Positions 26,401 to 32,200 of a stretch of DNA of 34,046 nucleotides are shown in pieces. Position numbers and translations under genes: made by a program. This DNA comes from Actinomadura fibrosa (GTDB lineage: Bacteria > Actinomycetota > Actinomycetes > Streptosporangiales > Streptosporangiaceae). The notes below the pieces were generated by a model. The model ran no database searches and was not told the DNA's origin. It saw nothing but the letters and a program-made list of their open reading frames with translations. Where the stretch lies: positions 1 through 34,046 of the forward strand of contig NZ_CAACUY010000084.1 of NCBI RefSeq assembly GCF_900659615.1. The letters run 5' to 3'. Each line of letters starts with the position of its first letter. The stretch's first letter is position 1.

Positions 26401-29279
26401 ACGTCCGGTACCTCGACGGCGAAGGCGTCACCCGCTTCCTGGAGATCGGCCCGGACGGTGTCCTGACCGCGATGGCGCAGCAGACGACCGAAGGCACCAT
26501 GGCCGCAACCCTGCGCCGCGACCGCCCCGAGACCGAGAGCCTGTTCACCGGCATCGGACGCCTGTACGCAGCGGGTGTCCAGGTCGACTGGGACGCGGTC
26601 TTCGACGGCACCGGCGCGCAGCGGGTCGATCTGCCCACCTACCCCTTCCAGCGGCAGCGCTTCTGGATCGAGTCGTCCACCGGATTGGACGACACCGGCC
26701 ATCCGCTGTTGGGCGTGATGGTCGAGCTGCCCGACTCCGGTGGGGTGGTGTGCACCGGGCGCCTCTCGCTCGACGCGCAGCCGTGGCTGGCGGACCATGC
26801 GGTCGGCGAGTCCGTGGTCTTCCCCGGGACGGGAATCGTCGAGCTGGCGATCCGCGCGGGCGACGAGGTGGGCTGCGGCCGCCTCGACGAGCTGACCATC
26901 GAGGCTCCGCTGCTGCTTCCTGAGCAGGGCGGGACCCAGGTCCGCGTCACGGCCGGGGCGGCGGACGAGGCGGGCCGGCGGTCGGTGAGCGTGCACTCGC
27001 GGTCCGGTGACGTGTGGGTGCGCCACGCGGAGGGCGTCCTGTCGGCGGAAGCGCGGAACACGGTCCCGGATCTGGCGCAGTGGCCGCCCGCGGCCGCCGA
27101 TCCGGTGGACCTCGACGGTTTCTACGAGGGCTTGGCCGACGCCGGGCTGGTCTACGGGCCGCTGTTCCAGGGCCTCAAGGCCGCGTGGCGGCGCGGTGAC
27201 GAGGTGTTCGCCGAGGTCGCGCTGTCCGGCGACCCGGACCGCTTCGGTGTCCACCCCGCCCTCCTCGACGCGGCGCTGCACGCGGTCGCGCTGTCCGGCG
27301 GCGAGCCGTCGCTGCCGTTCGCGTGGTCCGGTGTGGAGTTGCACGCGGCGGGCGCGCGGACGCTGCGGGTGCGGATCGTCCGGGCCGGGGACGGCGCGGT
27401 GGCGATCGAGGCGGCCGACGGTGACGGGACCGCGGTGGCGTCGGTCGGGTCGCTCGCGCTGCGGCCGTTCGCCGCGGACGCGTTCTCCGGCGCGGCGGGC
27501 GGCCACCGGTCGCTGTTCCAGGTCGCCTGGACGCCGGTGACGGCGCCCACCGCGGGCGCCGCGGCCGCGAACCGGTCCGGCGACGACGTCGAGGTGCTCC
27601 ACGCCGAGGGTCCGGATCTGCGGCCGGCGCTGCACAAGGTCCTGGAGGCGCTCCAGTCGGAGGCGTCCAGGCTGGTGATCGTGACGCGGGGCGCCGTGTC
27701 GGTGGACGGCGAGGACGTCACCGACCTGGCCGGTGCCGCGGTGTGGGGCCTGGTCCGCAGCGCCCAGTCGGAGGATCCGGACCGGGTCGTCATCGCCGAC
27801 CTCGAAGGCGGCGCCGACGAGGAACTGGACATGGCGCTGGCGAGCGGGGAGCCGCAGGTCGCCGTCCGGGCGGGGAGGGCCTACGCGCCCCGGCTCGTCC
27901 GGGCCGCCGCGGGTGGGAGCGTCGAGGCGCCGTCCTCGGTCTTCGAGGACGACGGCGGCACCGTACTGATCACCGGTGCGACGGGTGCGCTGGGCGGTCT
28001 GATCGCTCGGCACCTCGTCACCGCGCACGGGGTGCGGCGGCTGCTGCTCACCAGCCGGCGGGGCGCGGACGCGCCGGGCGCCGCCGGGCTGCGGGACGAG
28101 CTTGCCACCCTCGGCGCGGACGTCGAGCTGGCCGCCTGCGACACGTCCGACCGCGCGGCGCTGGAGAAGCTGCTGAGCGGCCGGACGCTGTCCGCGGTGA
28201 TCCACGCGGCGGGTGTGCTCGATGACGGCGTGGTCTCCTCCCTCACGCCCGCGCGCGTCGACAAGGTGTTGGCGCCCAAGGCGGAGGCGGCCCTCCACCT
28301 CCACGAGCTGACGCGCGGTATGGACCTGACCGCGTTCGTGCTGTTCTCGTCGGCGGCGGGCGTGATCGGCGCGCCCGGCCAGGGCAACTACGCCGCGGCG
28401 AACAGTTTCCTGGACGCGCTCGCCGCGCACCGCCGCGCGAACGGCCTGCCTGCCCAGTCCCTCGCCTGGGGGCTGTGGGAGAGCGACGACGGCATGGCCG
28501 CGTCGCTGGAAGGCGCCGACATGTCGCGGCTGTCGCGGAGCGGCACCGGTGCCCTGCCGGTCGCCGAGGGGCTGGAGCTGTTCGACGTCGCCGGGGCGCT
28601 GGCCGAGCCCGTACTGGTCCCGATGAGCCTGGACACGCGGGCGCTGGACGCGTCCGAGGTCCCCGCGATGCTGCGTGGGCTCGCCCGCGGACCGGCGCGG
28701 CGCGCCGTGTCGGCGGGGCAGGCGGGCGAGGCCGCGGTGCTGCGGCGGCGGCTGGCGGCGCTGCCCGCGGACGAGCGGTTCGACGAGCTGCTCGACCTCG
28801 TCCGGACGCACGCGGCGGCGGTCCTCGGGCACGCCGGCGCGGAGGCGGTCGAGCCTGGTCGGGCGTTCGGCGAGCTCGGCTTCGACTCGCTCGCCGCGGT
28901 CGAGTTCCGCAACGGGCTGAACGCGGCGGTCGGGCTGCGGCTGCCGCCCACGCTCGTGTTCGACCACCCGAACGCCAAGGCGCTCGCCGACCACCTCACC
29001 TCGGAGCTCGCTCCCGACGAGGACGGCGGCGACGACGGCGCGGAGGAGCGGACGGTCCGCCGCCTGCTCGACTCGATCCCGCTGTCCCGGCTGCGCGACG
29101 CCGGGCTGATGGACGCCCTGCTCGAACTCGCGGGCGCCGCGCCCGCCCCGTCCGCGTCCGCCGCGTCCGGGCCCGGCACGGAGCCGGACCGGGACGAGAT
29201 CGACGCGATGGACACCGAAGGCCTGATCAGCATGGCGCTGGAAGGCACCGACCTCGATGACGCGACGCGGGAATCCTGA
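14484..29279 (+). CDS. Type I PKS, three modules, each KS-AT-DH-KR-ACP
   Basis: The 4931-residue protein carries out three rounds of chain extension, each predicted to add malonate and form a double bond. Residues 1-35 are a docking coiled coil (DDRLRDYLRRATAELQQTRRRL) of the same class as that of gene 1, matching the ELFDALDKELGIA-type tail of gene 1. The C-terminal docking domain (about 4850-4931) is of a different type, with RRLLDSIPLSRLRDAGL and IDAMDTEGLISMAL, and suits the start of gene 3. No ER, methyltransferase or TE domain is present. Details of the modules are given separately. The start ATG at 14484 is chosen because GGATGG lies a few bases upstream; a second ATG two codons later is possible. 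The stop overlaps the ribosome binding site of gene 3, so the two are tightly coupled. Confidence 0.96.
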   Translation: MSMPNDDRLRDYLRRATAELQQTRRRLREVEDRDREPIAIVGVACRFPGGAASPEGLWRLVDEGVDAVTGFPSDRGWRTDELYDPDGRDGTSYVNVGGFLHEAGDFDPAFFGISPNEALVMDPQQRLLLETSWEALERSGIDPSSLKGSRTGVFAGLVYHDYPGSSMMGALVSGRVAYTLGLEGPAVTVDTACSSSLVALHWAMRALRAGECTLALAGGVTVMATPGTFVEFSRQRGLAADGRCKAFAASADGTGWGEGAGMLVVERLSDALRHGHPVLAVVRGGAVNQDGASNGLTAPNGPSQRRVIAQALAASGLEPAEIDLVEAHGTGTALGDPIEAQALLASYGRDRDRPLWLGSIKSNIGHAQAAAGVAGVIKVVEAMRHGVMPRTLHVDEPTPKVDWDSGEVRLLTEARPWPEGDGPRRAAVSSFGISGTNAHIVIEGAPPAADAPGERRDLPDAPIVVSARTREALQVQIERIGALVDDGADTTDVAYSAATGRAALEHRAVLTRSGTVTDVARDGLLAFLFTGQGSQRLGMGRDLHEAFPVFAAAFDEVCEATGLPLKDVAWGDEEALHRTEFTQPAIFAVEVALFRLLESWGIRPDLLAGHSIGELAAAHAAGVLTLDDAARLITARGRLMQALPPGGAMIAIEASEDEVAPLLSEGAGLAAVNGPASVVVSGAEDAVAAVAEHFADRRTSRLKVSHAFHSPLMDPMLDDFRREAESVTYHEPAIRLVKDMASADYWVRHVREAVRFADDVRRLEDEGATRYLEVGPDGVLTAMARHTAPDGTMAAAMRRDRPETATLMAAVGRLHAAGVPVDWDAVFAGRGARRVDLPTYPFERTRYWLVDEAAHADPASMGLGAARHPLLGATIMVAGSDEVVFTGRLSAAAQPWLAEHVVGGAVLFPGTGFVELAVRAGDEVGCGRIDDLTIEAPLVLPARGGAAVQVVVGPADEARRRTVTVYSRDEDAIDLPWTRHATGVLAEAASRGTGLDAWPPPGAEPLDLDGFYAELAGAGLAYGPVFQGLRAAWRHGDDVFAEIAPPDGAETGAFGLHPAVLDAALHAIALSGAVADGEASLPFAWSGVELHASGASALRVRITRLREGLVALAVADAAGDPVATVESLALRPLATVQTARTESLYRVAWTPVTSAASAASDGEAPEATDVLRIAGLDVRNALHETLDALRSAPSRLAVVTRGAVSADGEDVTDLAGAAVWGLVRSAQSEDPGRFVLIDVDDDQADIDAALATGEPQVAVRSDGLYAPRLARLTAPSAEEAPGFGDSVLITGASGALGGLIARHLVTAHGVRRLLLTSRRGAAAPGAPELAEELAGLGAEVEFAACDVADRDALAALLAGRSLTGVVHAAGVLDDGVVASLTPERLDRVLRPKADAALHLHELTRDMPLTAFVLFSSAAGVIGAPGQGNYAAANALLDALAAHRRAEGLPAQSLAWGPWSQAAGMAGALDAADRSRMSRGGVLPLSESDGLALLDAAVRTGEAAPVPLRLDLAAVRASGAVPDLLRGLVPAVSRGTAGTRAGADGLHRSLAGLPEDERLGVLLTLVRGQAAAALGYGGPDAVDPDRAFRDLGVDSLAAVELRNGLGEATGLRLAATLVFDHPTPAVLARHLLDELSGTATDAPVTAAAVTAAGDDDPIAIVAMACRYPGGVRTPDDLWRLLADGVDAISPFPSDRGWDIGRVYDPDGTRPQTSYVNEGGFLHDAAEFDPGFFGISPNEALIMDPQQRLLLEASWEVLERAGIDPTTLKGSPTGVFAGMMYHDYTYNSSTGAIASGRVSYTLGLEGPAVTVDTACSSSLVALHWAAQALRSGECSLALVGGVAVMATPETFVEFSEQRGLSPDARCKSFAAGADGTIWAEGVGMLLVERLSDARRNGHPVLALVRGTATNQDGASNGLTAPNGPSQRRVIRQALANAGLTTSDVDAVEAHGTGTTLGDPIEAQALLATYGQERDEPLWLGSIKSNIGHTQAAAGVAGIIKMIEAMRHGVLPKTLHVDEPSPQVDWDAGDVRLLTEAREWPRGDRPRRAGVSSFGISGTNAHVIIEEAEPVEDEPEERRDLPAVPLVVSAKTPEALQAQIERFSAFVQDQNELDVAFSAATGRAALDHRAVLVGSEVVSGSVSDGKLAFLFTGQGSQRVGMGRELYETFPAFAAAFDEVCAALELPLKDVIWSDADALNRTEFTQPAIFALEVSLFRLVESWGIRPDFLAGHSIGELAAAHVAGVFNLEDAARLISARGRLMQALPSGGAMVAIQATEDEVAPHLTDEVGIAAVNSPTSIVISGAEEAVAAVVEHFADRKTTRLKVSHAFHSPLMDPMLEDFRKVAETIVYSEPAIRLTKDVTSADYWVRHVREAVRFADDVRHLDGEGVTRYLEIGPDGVLTAMAQQTADGTMAATLRRDRPETESLFIGIGRLHTVGVKVDWNAVFDGRGARRVELPTYPFQRQSFWIEPGRGSETSDHPLLDAAVAVAGADQTVLTGRLSAGSQPWLADHTVGGAVVFPGTGFVELAVRAGDEVGCGRVDDLTIEAPLVLPDSGGVAVQVVVGAADESGRRSVEIYSRGEDDLHRPWARHATGTLAAATAGTAIDLAQWPPPGAEPVNVDGLYGQLAEGGLDYGPAFQGLKAAWRRGDEVFAEVALSGDPDRFGLHPALLDSALHTIPLLSDGDRVVLPFAWTGVELHASGAALLRVRVASRGEEQVSLDAVDGAGEPVVSVESLALRPIGEQRLTRVDSLFEMAWAPVASRGDASTDDVTVLRIDDGTPARSALHQVLRALQEESGALAVVTRGAVSVGGEDVTDLAGAAAWGLVRSAQSEDPERFVLVDAADDAEIALALATGEAQVAVRDGKAYAPRLVPAADTESAPSSAFGDSVLITGALGALGGLIARHLVTEHGVRHLLLTSRRGMDAPGAADLVDELTALGAQVEVAACDVADRDALAELLDGRELSGVVHAAGVLDDGVVPSLTPERLDRVFSPKAEAALHLHELTRGMPLSAFVLFSSAAGVLGAPGQGNYAAANAYLDALAAHRRANDLPAQSLAWGLWENDGGMAGDLADRDRQRIDRSGVTGLSAAQGLRLFDTAGGLGASLLVPMRLDAAGLTDVPYMLRGLVRGRSRRVAQGEASALRQRLAGLAPADRDEFVLDLVRTQTAAIVGHAGPEAVEPERAFRDLGFDSLAAVELRNGLGEATGLRLPATLVFDYPTPTALTRHLLDELWGGVEESAVVAPVVAAGDDPIAIIGMACRYPGGVASPEDLWRLLSGGVDAISTFPSDRGWDLERIYDPEGVRPETSYVDQGGFLYDAAEFDPGFFGISPNEALTMDPQQRLLLEASWEALERAGIDPTTLKGSPTGVFAGMMYHDYTYNSSTGAIASGRVSYTLGLEGPAVTIDTACSSSLVALHLAAQALRSGECTLALAGGVTVMATPETFIEFSRQRGMASDGRCKSFSASTDGTGWGEGVGMLLVERLSDARRNGHPVLAIVRGTATNQDGASNGLTAPNGPSQRRVIRQALANAGLTTSDVDAVEAHGTGTTLGDPIEAQALLATYGQERDEPLWLGSIKSNIGHTQAAAGVAGVIKMIQAIRHGVLPKTLHVDEPTPEVDWDAGSVRLLTEAREWPSNGRPRRAGISSFGISGTNAHVIIEEAPAVEQEPQERRDLPVVPIVASARTRQALDAQVERFRAHVQDRNELDVAFSAATGRAALDHRAVLIGSETITDVAGSGKLTFLFTGQGSQRVGMGRELYDTFPAFAAAFDEVCDALDMPLKDVVWDDADALNRTEFTQPAIFALEVALFRLVESWGIRPDFLAGHSIGELAAAHVAGVFSLEDAARLISARGRLMQALPSGGAMVAIQATEDEVIPHLTDEVGIAAVNSPTSIVISGTEEAVSAVVEHFTDRKTTRLKVSHAFHSPLMDPMLEDFRKVAETIVYSEPTIKLTKDVTSPDYWVRHVREAVRFADDVRYLDGEGVTRFLEIGPDGVLTAMAQQTTEGTMAATLRRDRPETESLFTGIGRLYAAGVQVDWDAVFDGTGAQRVDLPTYPFQRQRFWIESSTGLDDTGHPLLGVMVELPDSGGVVCTGRLSLDAQPWLADHAVGESVVFPGTGIVELAIRAGDEVGCGRLDELTIEAPLLLPEQGGTQVRVTAGAADEAGRRSVSVHSRSGDVWVRHAEGVLSAEARNTVPDLAQWPPAAADPVDLDGFYEGLADAGLVYGPLFQGLKAAWRRGDEVFAEVALSGDPDRFGVHPALLDAALHAVALSGGEPSLPFAWSGVELHAAGARTLRVRIVRAGDGAVAIEAADGDGTAVASVGSLALRPFAADAFSGAAGGHRSLFQVAWTPVTAPTAGAAAANRSGDDVEVLHAEGPDLRPALHKVLEALQSEASRLVIVTRGAVSVDGEDVTDLAGAAVWGLVRSAQSEDPDRVVIADLEGGADEELDMALASGEPQVAVRAGRAYAPRLVRAAAGGSVEAPSSVFEDDGGTVLITGATGALGGLIARHLVTAHGVRRLLLTSRRGADAPGAAGLRDELATLGADVELAACDTSDRAALEKLLSGRTLSAVIHAAGVLDDGVVSSLTPARVDKVLAPKAEAALHLHELTRGMDLTAFVLFSSAAGVIGAPGQGNYAAANSFLDALAAHRRANGLPAQSLAWGLWESDDGMAASLEGADMSRLSRSGTGALPVAEGLELFDVAGALAEPVLVPMSLDTRALDASEVPAMLRGLARGPARRAVSAGQAGEAAVLRRRLAALPADERFDELLDLVRTHAAAVLGHAGAEAVEPGRAFGELGFDSLAAVEFRNGLNAAVGLRLPPTLVFDHPNAKALADHLTSELAPDEDGGDDGAEERTVRRLLDSIPLSRLRDAGLMDALLELAGAAPAPSASAASGPGTEPDRDEIDAMDTEGLISMALEGTDLDDATRES
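14589..19400 (+). other. Module 2 (first of gene 2): KS-AT-DH-KR-ACP
   Basis: Positions are residues of gene 2. KS spans about 36-446 with Cys193 and carries YHDYPGSSMMGALVSG. AT starts near 525 with Ser611 (GHSIGE) and HAFH at 706-709, predicting malonyl-CoA. DH starts at 868 with His900 in HVVGGAVLFP, YGPVFQG, Asp1062 and His1066, and is complete. KR has TGASGALGG at 1290, LDD at 1372-1374 and Tyr1429. ACP has Ser1594 in GVDSL. Predicted output is an alpha,beta-unsaturated thioester. Its KS and AT lack the nucleotide tracts shared among modules 1, 3 and 4, and its codons end in G or C almost throughout. Confidence 0.93.
20964..21025 (+). repeat. 62-bp exact AT tract shared by modules 3 and 5
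   Basis: The same 62 bases at the start of the AT domain occur at 20964-21025 (gene 2) and 30973-31034 (gene 3), beginning GAGCTGTATGAGACC and ending GCGGCCTTGGA. Identity extends to silent positions. The upstream KS-AT linkers differ in length and sequence, so a recombination edge lies close to the AT start of module 5, near 30910. Confidence 0.85.
22425..22468 (+). repeat. 44-bp exact DH tract shared by modules 3 and 4
   Basis: The same 44 bases occur at 22425-22468 and 27198-27241, beginning GACGAGGTGTTCGCC and ending GACCCGGACCG, between the YGPxFQG and catalytic Asp blocks of DH. It is silent-site identity within one gene, best explained by duplication with local conversion. Confidence 0.8.
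24231..29030 (+). other. Module 4 (third of gene 2): KS-AT-DH-KR-ACP
   Basis: Positions are residues of gene 2. KS starts at about 3250 with Cys3408 and carries YHDYTYNSSTGAIASG. AT starts near 3741 with Ser3825 and HAFH from 3920, predicting malonyl-CoA. DH starts at 4073 with His4105, YGPLFQG and Asp4262, but the conserved Gly four residues after the His is Glu4109 (HAVGESVVFP). KR has TGATGALGG at 4497, LDD at 4579-4581 and Tyr4636. ACP has Ser4802 in GFDSL. A double bond is predicted if the DH tolerates the Glu. Confidence 0.92.
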
Positions 29280-29289
29280 GGAGACGATG
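29280..29289 (+). promoter_or_regulatory. Ribosome binding site coupling PKS genes 2 and 3
   Basis: GGAG at 29280-29283 directly follows the TGA of gene 2 and lies three bases before the ATG of gene 3. The gap between the genes is seven bases. Terminating ribosomes would cover the start signal, so equal production of the two subunits by translational coupling is likely. Confidence 0.7.
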
Positions 29290-32200
29290 GCCGACACCGA
29301 CCCGAAGCTCGTGGCGGCGCTCCGCGCGTCGCTCAAGGAGACCGAGAAGCTGCGGACGCGCAACCGCGCGCTGGAGTCCGCGTCCCGCGAGCCCATCGCG
29401 ATCGTGGGCATGACCTGCCGGTACCCGGGCGCGGCGTCGCCCGCGGAGCTGTGGCGGATGGTCGCGGACGGCGTGGACGCCGTCTCGGGCTTCCCGTCCG
29501 GCCGCGGCTGGGACGAGGCGGCGATCTACGACCCGGAGCCAGGGCGGCCCGGTAAGACGTACGCGCGGGAGGGCGGCTTCCTGCACGACGCCGCCGAGTT
29601 CGACCCCGAGTTCTTCGGGATCGGCCCGAACGAGGCGCTGACCATGGACCCGCAGCAGCGGCTCCTGCTGGAGGCGTCATGGGAGGCGCTGGAGCGGGCC
29701 GGGATCGACCCGACCTCCCTCAAGGGCAGCGCGACCGGCGTGTTCGCCGGGATGATGTACCACGACTACACCTACAACAACAGCACGGGCGCGATCGCCT
29801 CGGGCCGCGTCGCCTACTCCCTCGGGCTGGAGGGCCCGGCGGTCACGGTGGACACCGCCTGCTCGTCGTCGCTGGTCGCGCTGCACTGGGCGATCCAGGC
29901 GCTGCGGACGCGGGAGTGCTCGCTCGCGCTCGTCGGCGGCGTGACGGTGATGGCGACGCCCGAGACGTTCGTGGAGTTCAGCCGCCAGCGCGGGCTGTCC
30001 GCCGACGGCCGCTGCAAGTCCTACGCGGCCGCCGCCGACGGCACCGGCTGGGGCGAGGGCGTCGGCATGCTCGTCGTCGAGCGGCTGGAGGACGCGCGCC
30101 GCAACGGCCACCCCGTGCTGGCGGTCGTCCGCGGCTCCGCCGTCAACCAGGACGGCGCGTCCAACGGGCTGACCGCGCCGAACGGGCCGTCCCAGCGCCG
30201 CGTGATCAGGCAGGCGCTCGCCGCGGCCCGCGTGTCCGCCGACCAGGTCGACCTGGTCGAGGGGCACGGCACCGGGACGACGCTCGGCGACCCGATCGAG
30301 GCGCAGGCGCTCCTCGCCACCTACGGCCGGGAGCGCGAGCGCCCGCTGTGGCTCGGGTCGATCAAGTCGAACATCGGGCACACGCAGGCCGCCGCGGGCG
30401 TCGCCGGGATCATCAAGGTCGTCGAGGCGATCCGGCACGGCGTCATGCCGAGGACCCTGCACGTGGACGAGCCGACGCCCGCCGTCGACTGGTCGGCGGG
30501 GAACGTGCGGCTGCTCACCGAGCCGCGGCCGTGGCCGTCGGAGGGGCGCCCCCGCCGGGGCGCGGTGTCGTCGTTCGGCATCAGCGGCACCAACGCCCAC
30601 GTGATCATCGAGGAGGCGCCGCCGGTCGAGGACGACGCGGAGCCCGCCGCCCTTGCCGCCGGGCCCGTCCTGTGGACGCTGTCGGCGAGGAGCACCGCCG
30701 CCCTCCGCGCGCAGGCCGAGCGCCTACACGCCCACCTCGACCAGCACCCCGATCTCACCCCAGCGGACGTCGGCCTGTCCCTCGCGACCGGCCGCGCGGC
30801 GCTCGAACACCGCGCGGCGATCGTCGGTGAAGGCCGCGCGGAGCTCGTCGCGGGACTCGCGGCGCTGGCCGGGGGAGGCGCGTCGCCGTCCGTGGTCACG
30901 GGCAAGGCCCGCGAAGGCAAGCTGGCGTTCCTGTTCACGGGTCAGGGCAGCCAGCGCGTCGGCATGGGCCGCGAGCTGTATGAGACCTTCCCGGCGTTCG
31001 CGGCGGCGTTCGACGAGGTGTGCGCGGCCTTGGAACTGCCGCTCAAGGACGTGGTCTGGGACGACGAGGAAGCCCTCAACCGCACCGAGTTCACCCAACC
31101 GGCCATCTTCGCGCTCGAAGTCGCCCTGTTCCGCCTGATCGAGTCGTGGGGCATCCGGCCTGACTTCCTCGCCGGGCACTCGATCGGCGAACTGGCCGCC
31201 GCACACGTCGCAGGGGTCTTCGGCCTGGAGGATGCAGCCCGTCTGATCACCGCCCGAGGGCGTCTGATGCAGGCACTCCCGTCCGGCGGCGCGATGGTCG
31301 CCATCCAGGCCACCGAGGACGAAGTCACTCCTCACCTCACCGATGAGGTAGGGATCGCCGCCGTCAACAGCCCTTCCTCCATCGTGATCTCCGGCACCGA
31401 GGACGCCGTGGCAGCGGTCGCCGCGCATTTCACCGACCGCAAGACGACCCGGCTCACGGTCTCCCACGCCTTCCACTCGCCGCTCATGGACCCGATGCTC
31501 GACGACTTCCGCAAGGTCGCCGAGACGGTCACCTACGGCAAGCCGACGATCCGCCTGGCCAAGGACGTGTCGTCCGCCGACTACTGGGTGCGGCACGTCC
31601 GCGACGCCGTCCGGTTCGCCGACGACGTCCGGCACCTGGAGGGCGCGGGCGTCACGCGGTTCCTGGAGATCGGGCCCGACGGGGTCCTCGCGGCGATGGC
31701 CCGGCCGACGGCGCCGGACGCGGTCACCGCGGCGGCCCTCCGCCGCGACCGGCCCGAGGCCGCGACGCTCCTCATGGCGGTCGCGAACCTGCACGTCACG
31801 GGCTCCTCGCCTGACTGGGGTGCCGTCTTCGCGGGGAGCGGTGCGCGCCGCGCCGACCTGCCGACCTACCCGTTCCAGCGGCGCCGCTTCTGGCTGGCGG
31901 AACCGCTGGACGGCGGAGGCGGGGACGCGGCGTCCATGGGCCTGACCGCGGTCGGCCATCCGCTGCTGGGCGCCGAGGTGGCCGTGCCGGACTCGGAGAC
32001 GGTCGTCTTCACCGGGCGCCTCTCGACGGACACGCAGCCCTGGCTCGCCGACCACGAGGTCCTCGGCGCGACGCTGCTGCCCGGGACGGCGTTCGTGGAA
32101 CTGGCCGTGCGCGCCGGAGACCAGGTCGGCTGCGGCGTCCTGGACGAGCTGACGCTGCACGCGCCGCTGGTGCTGCCCGAGCGGGGCGGCGCCGGGTTGC

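Noticed and set aside
29040..29279. Terminal thioesterase at the end of gene 2
   Set aside because: There is no GHSxG motif; the segment is a docking domain and gene 3 follows seven bases later.
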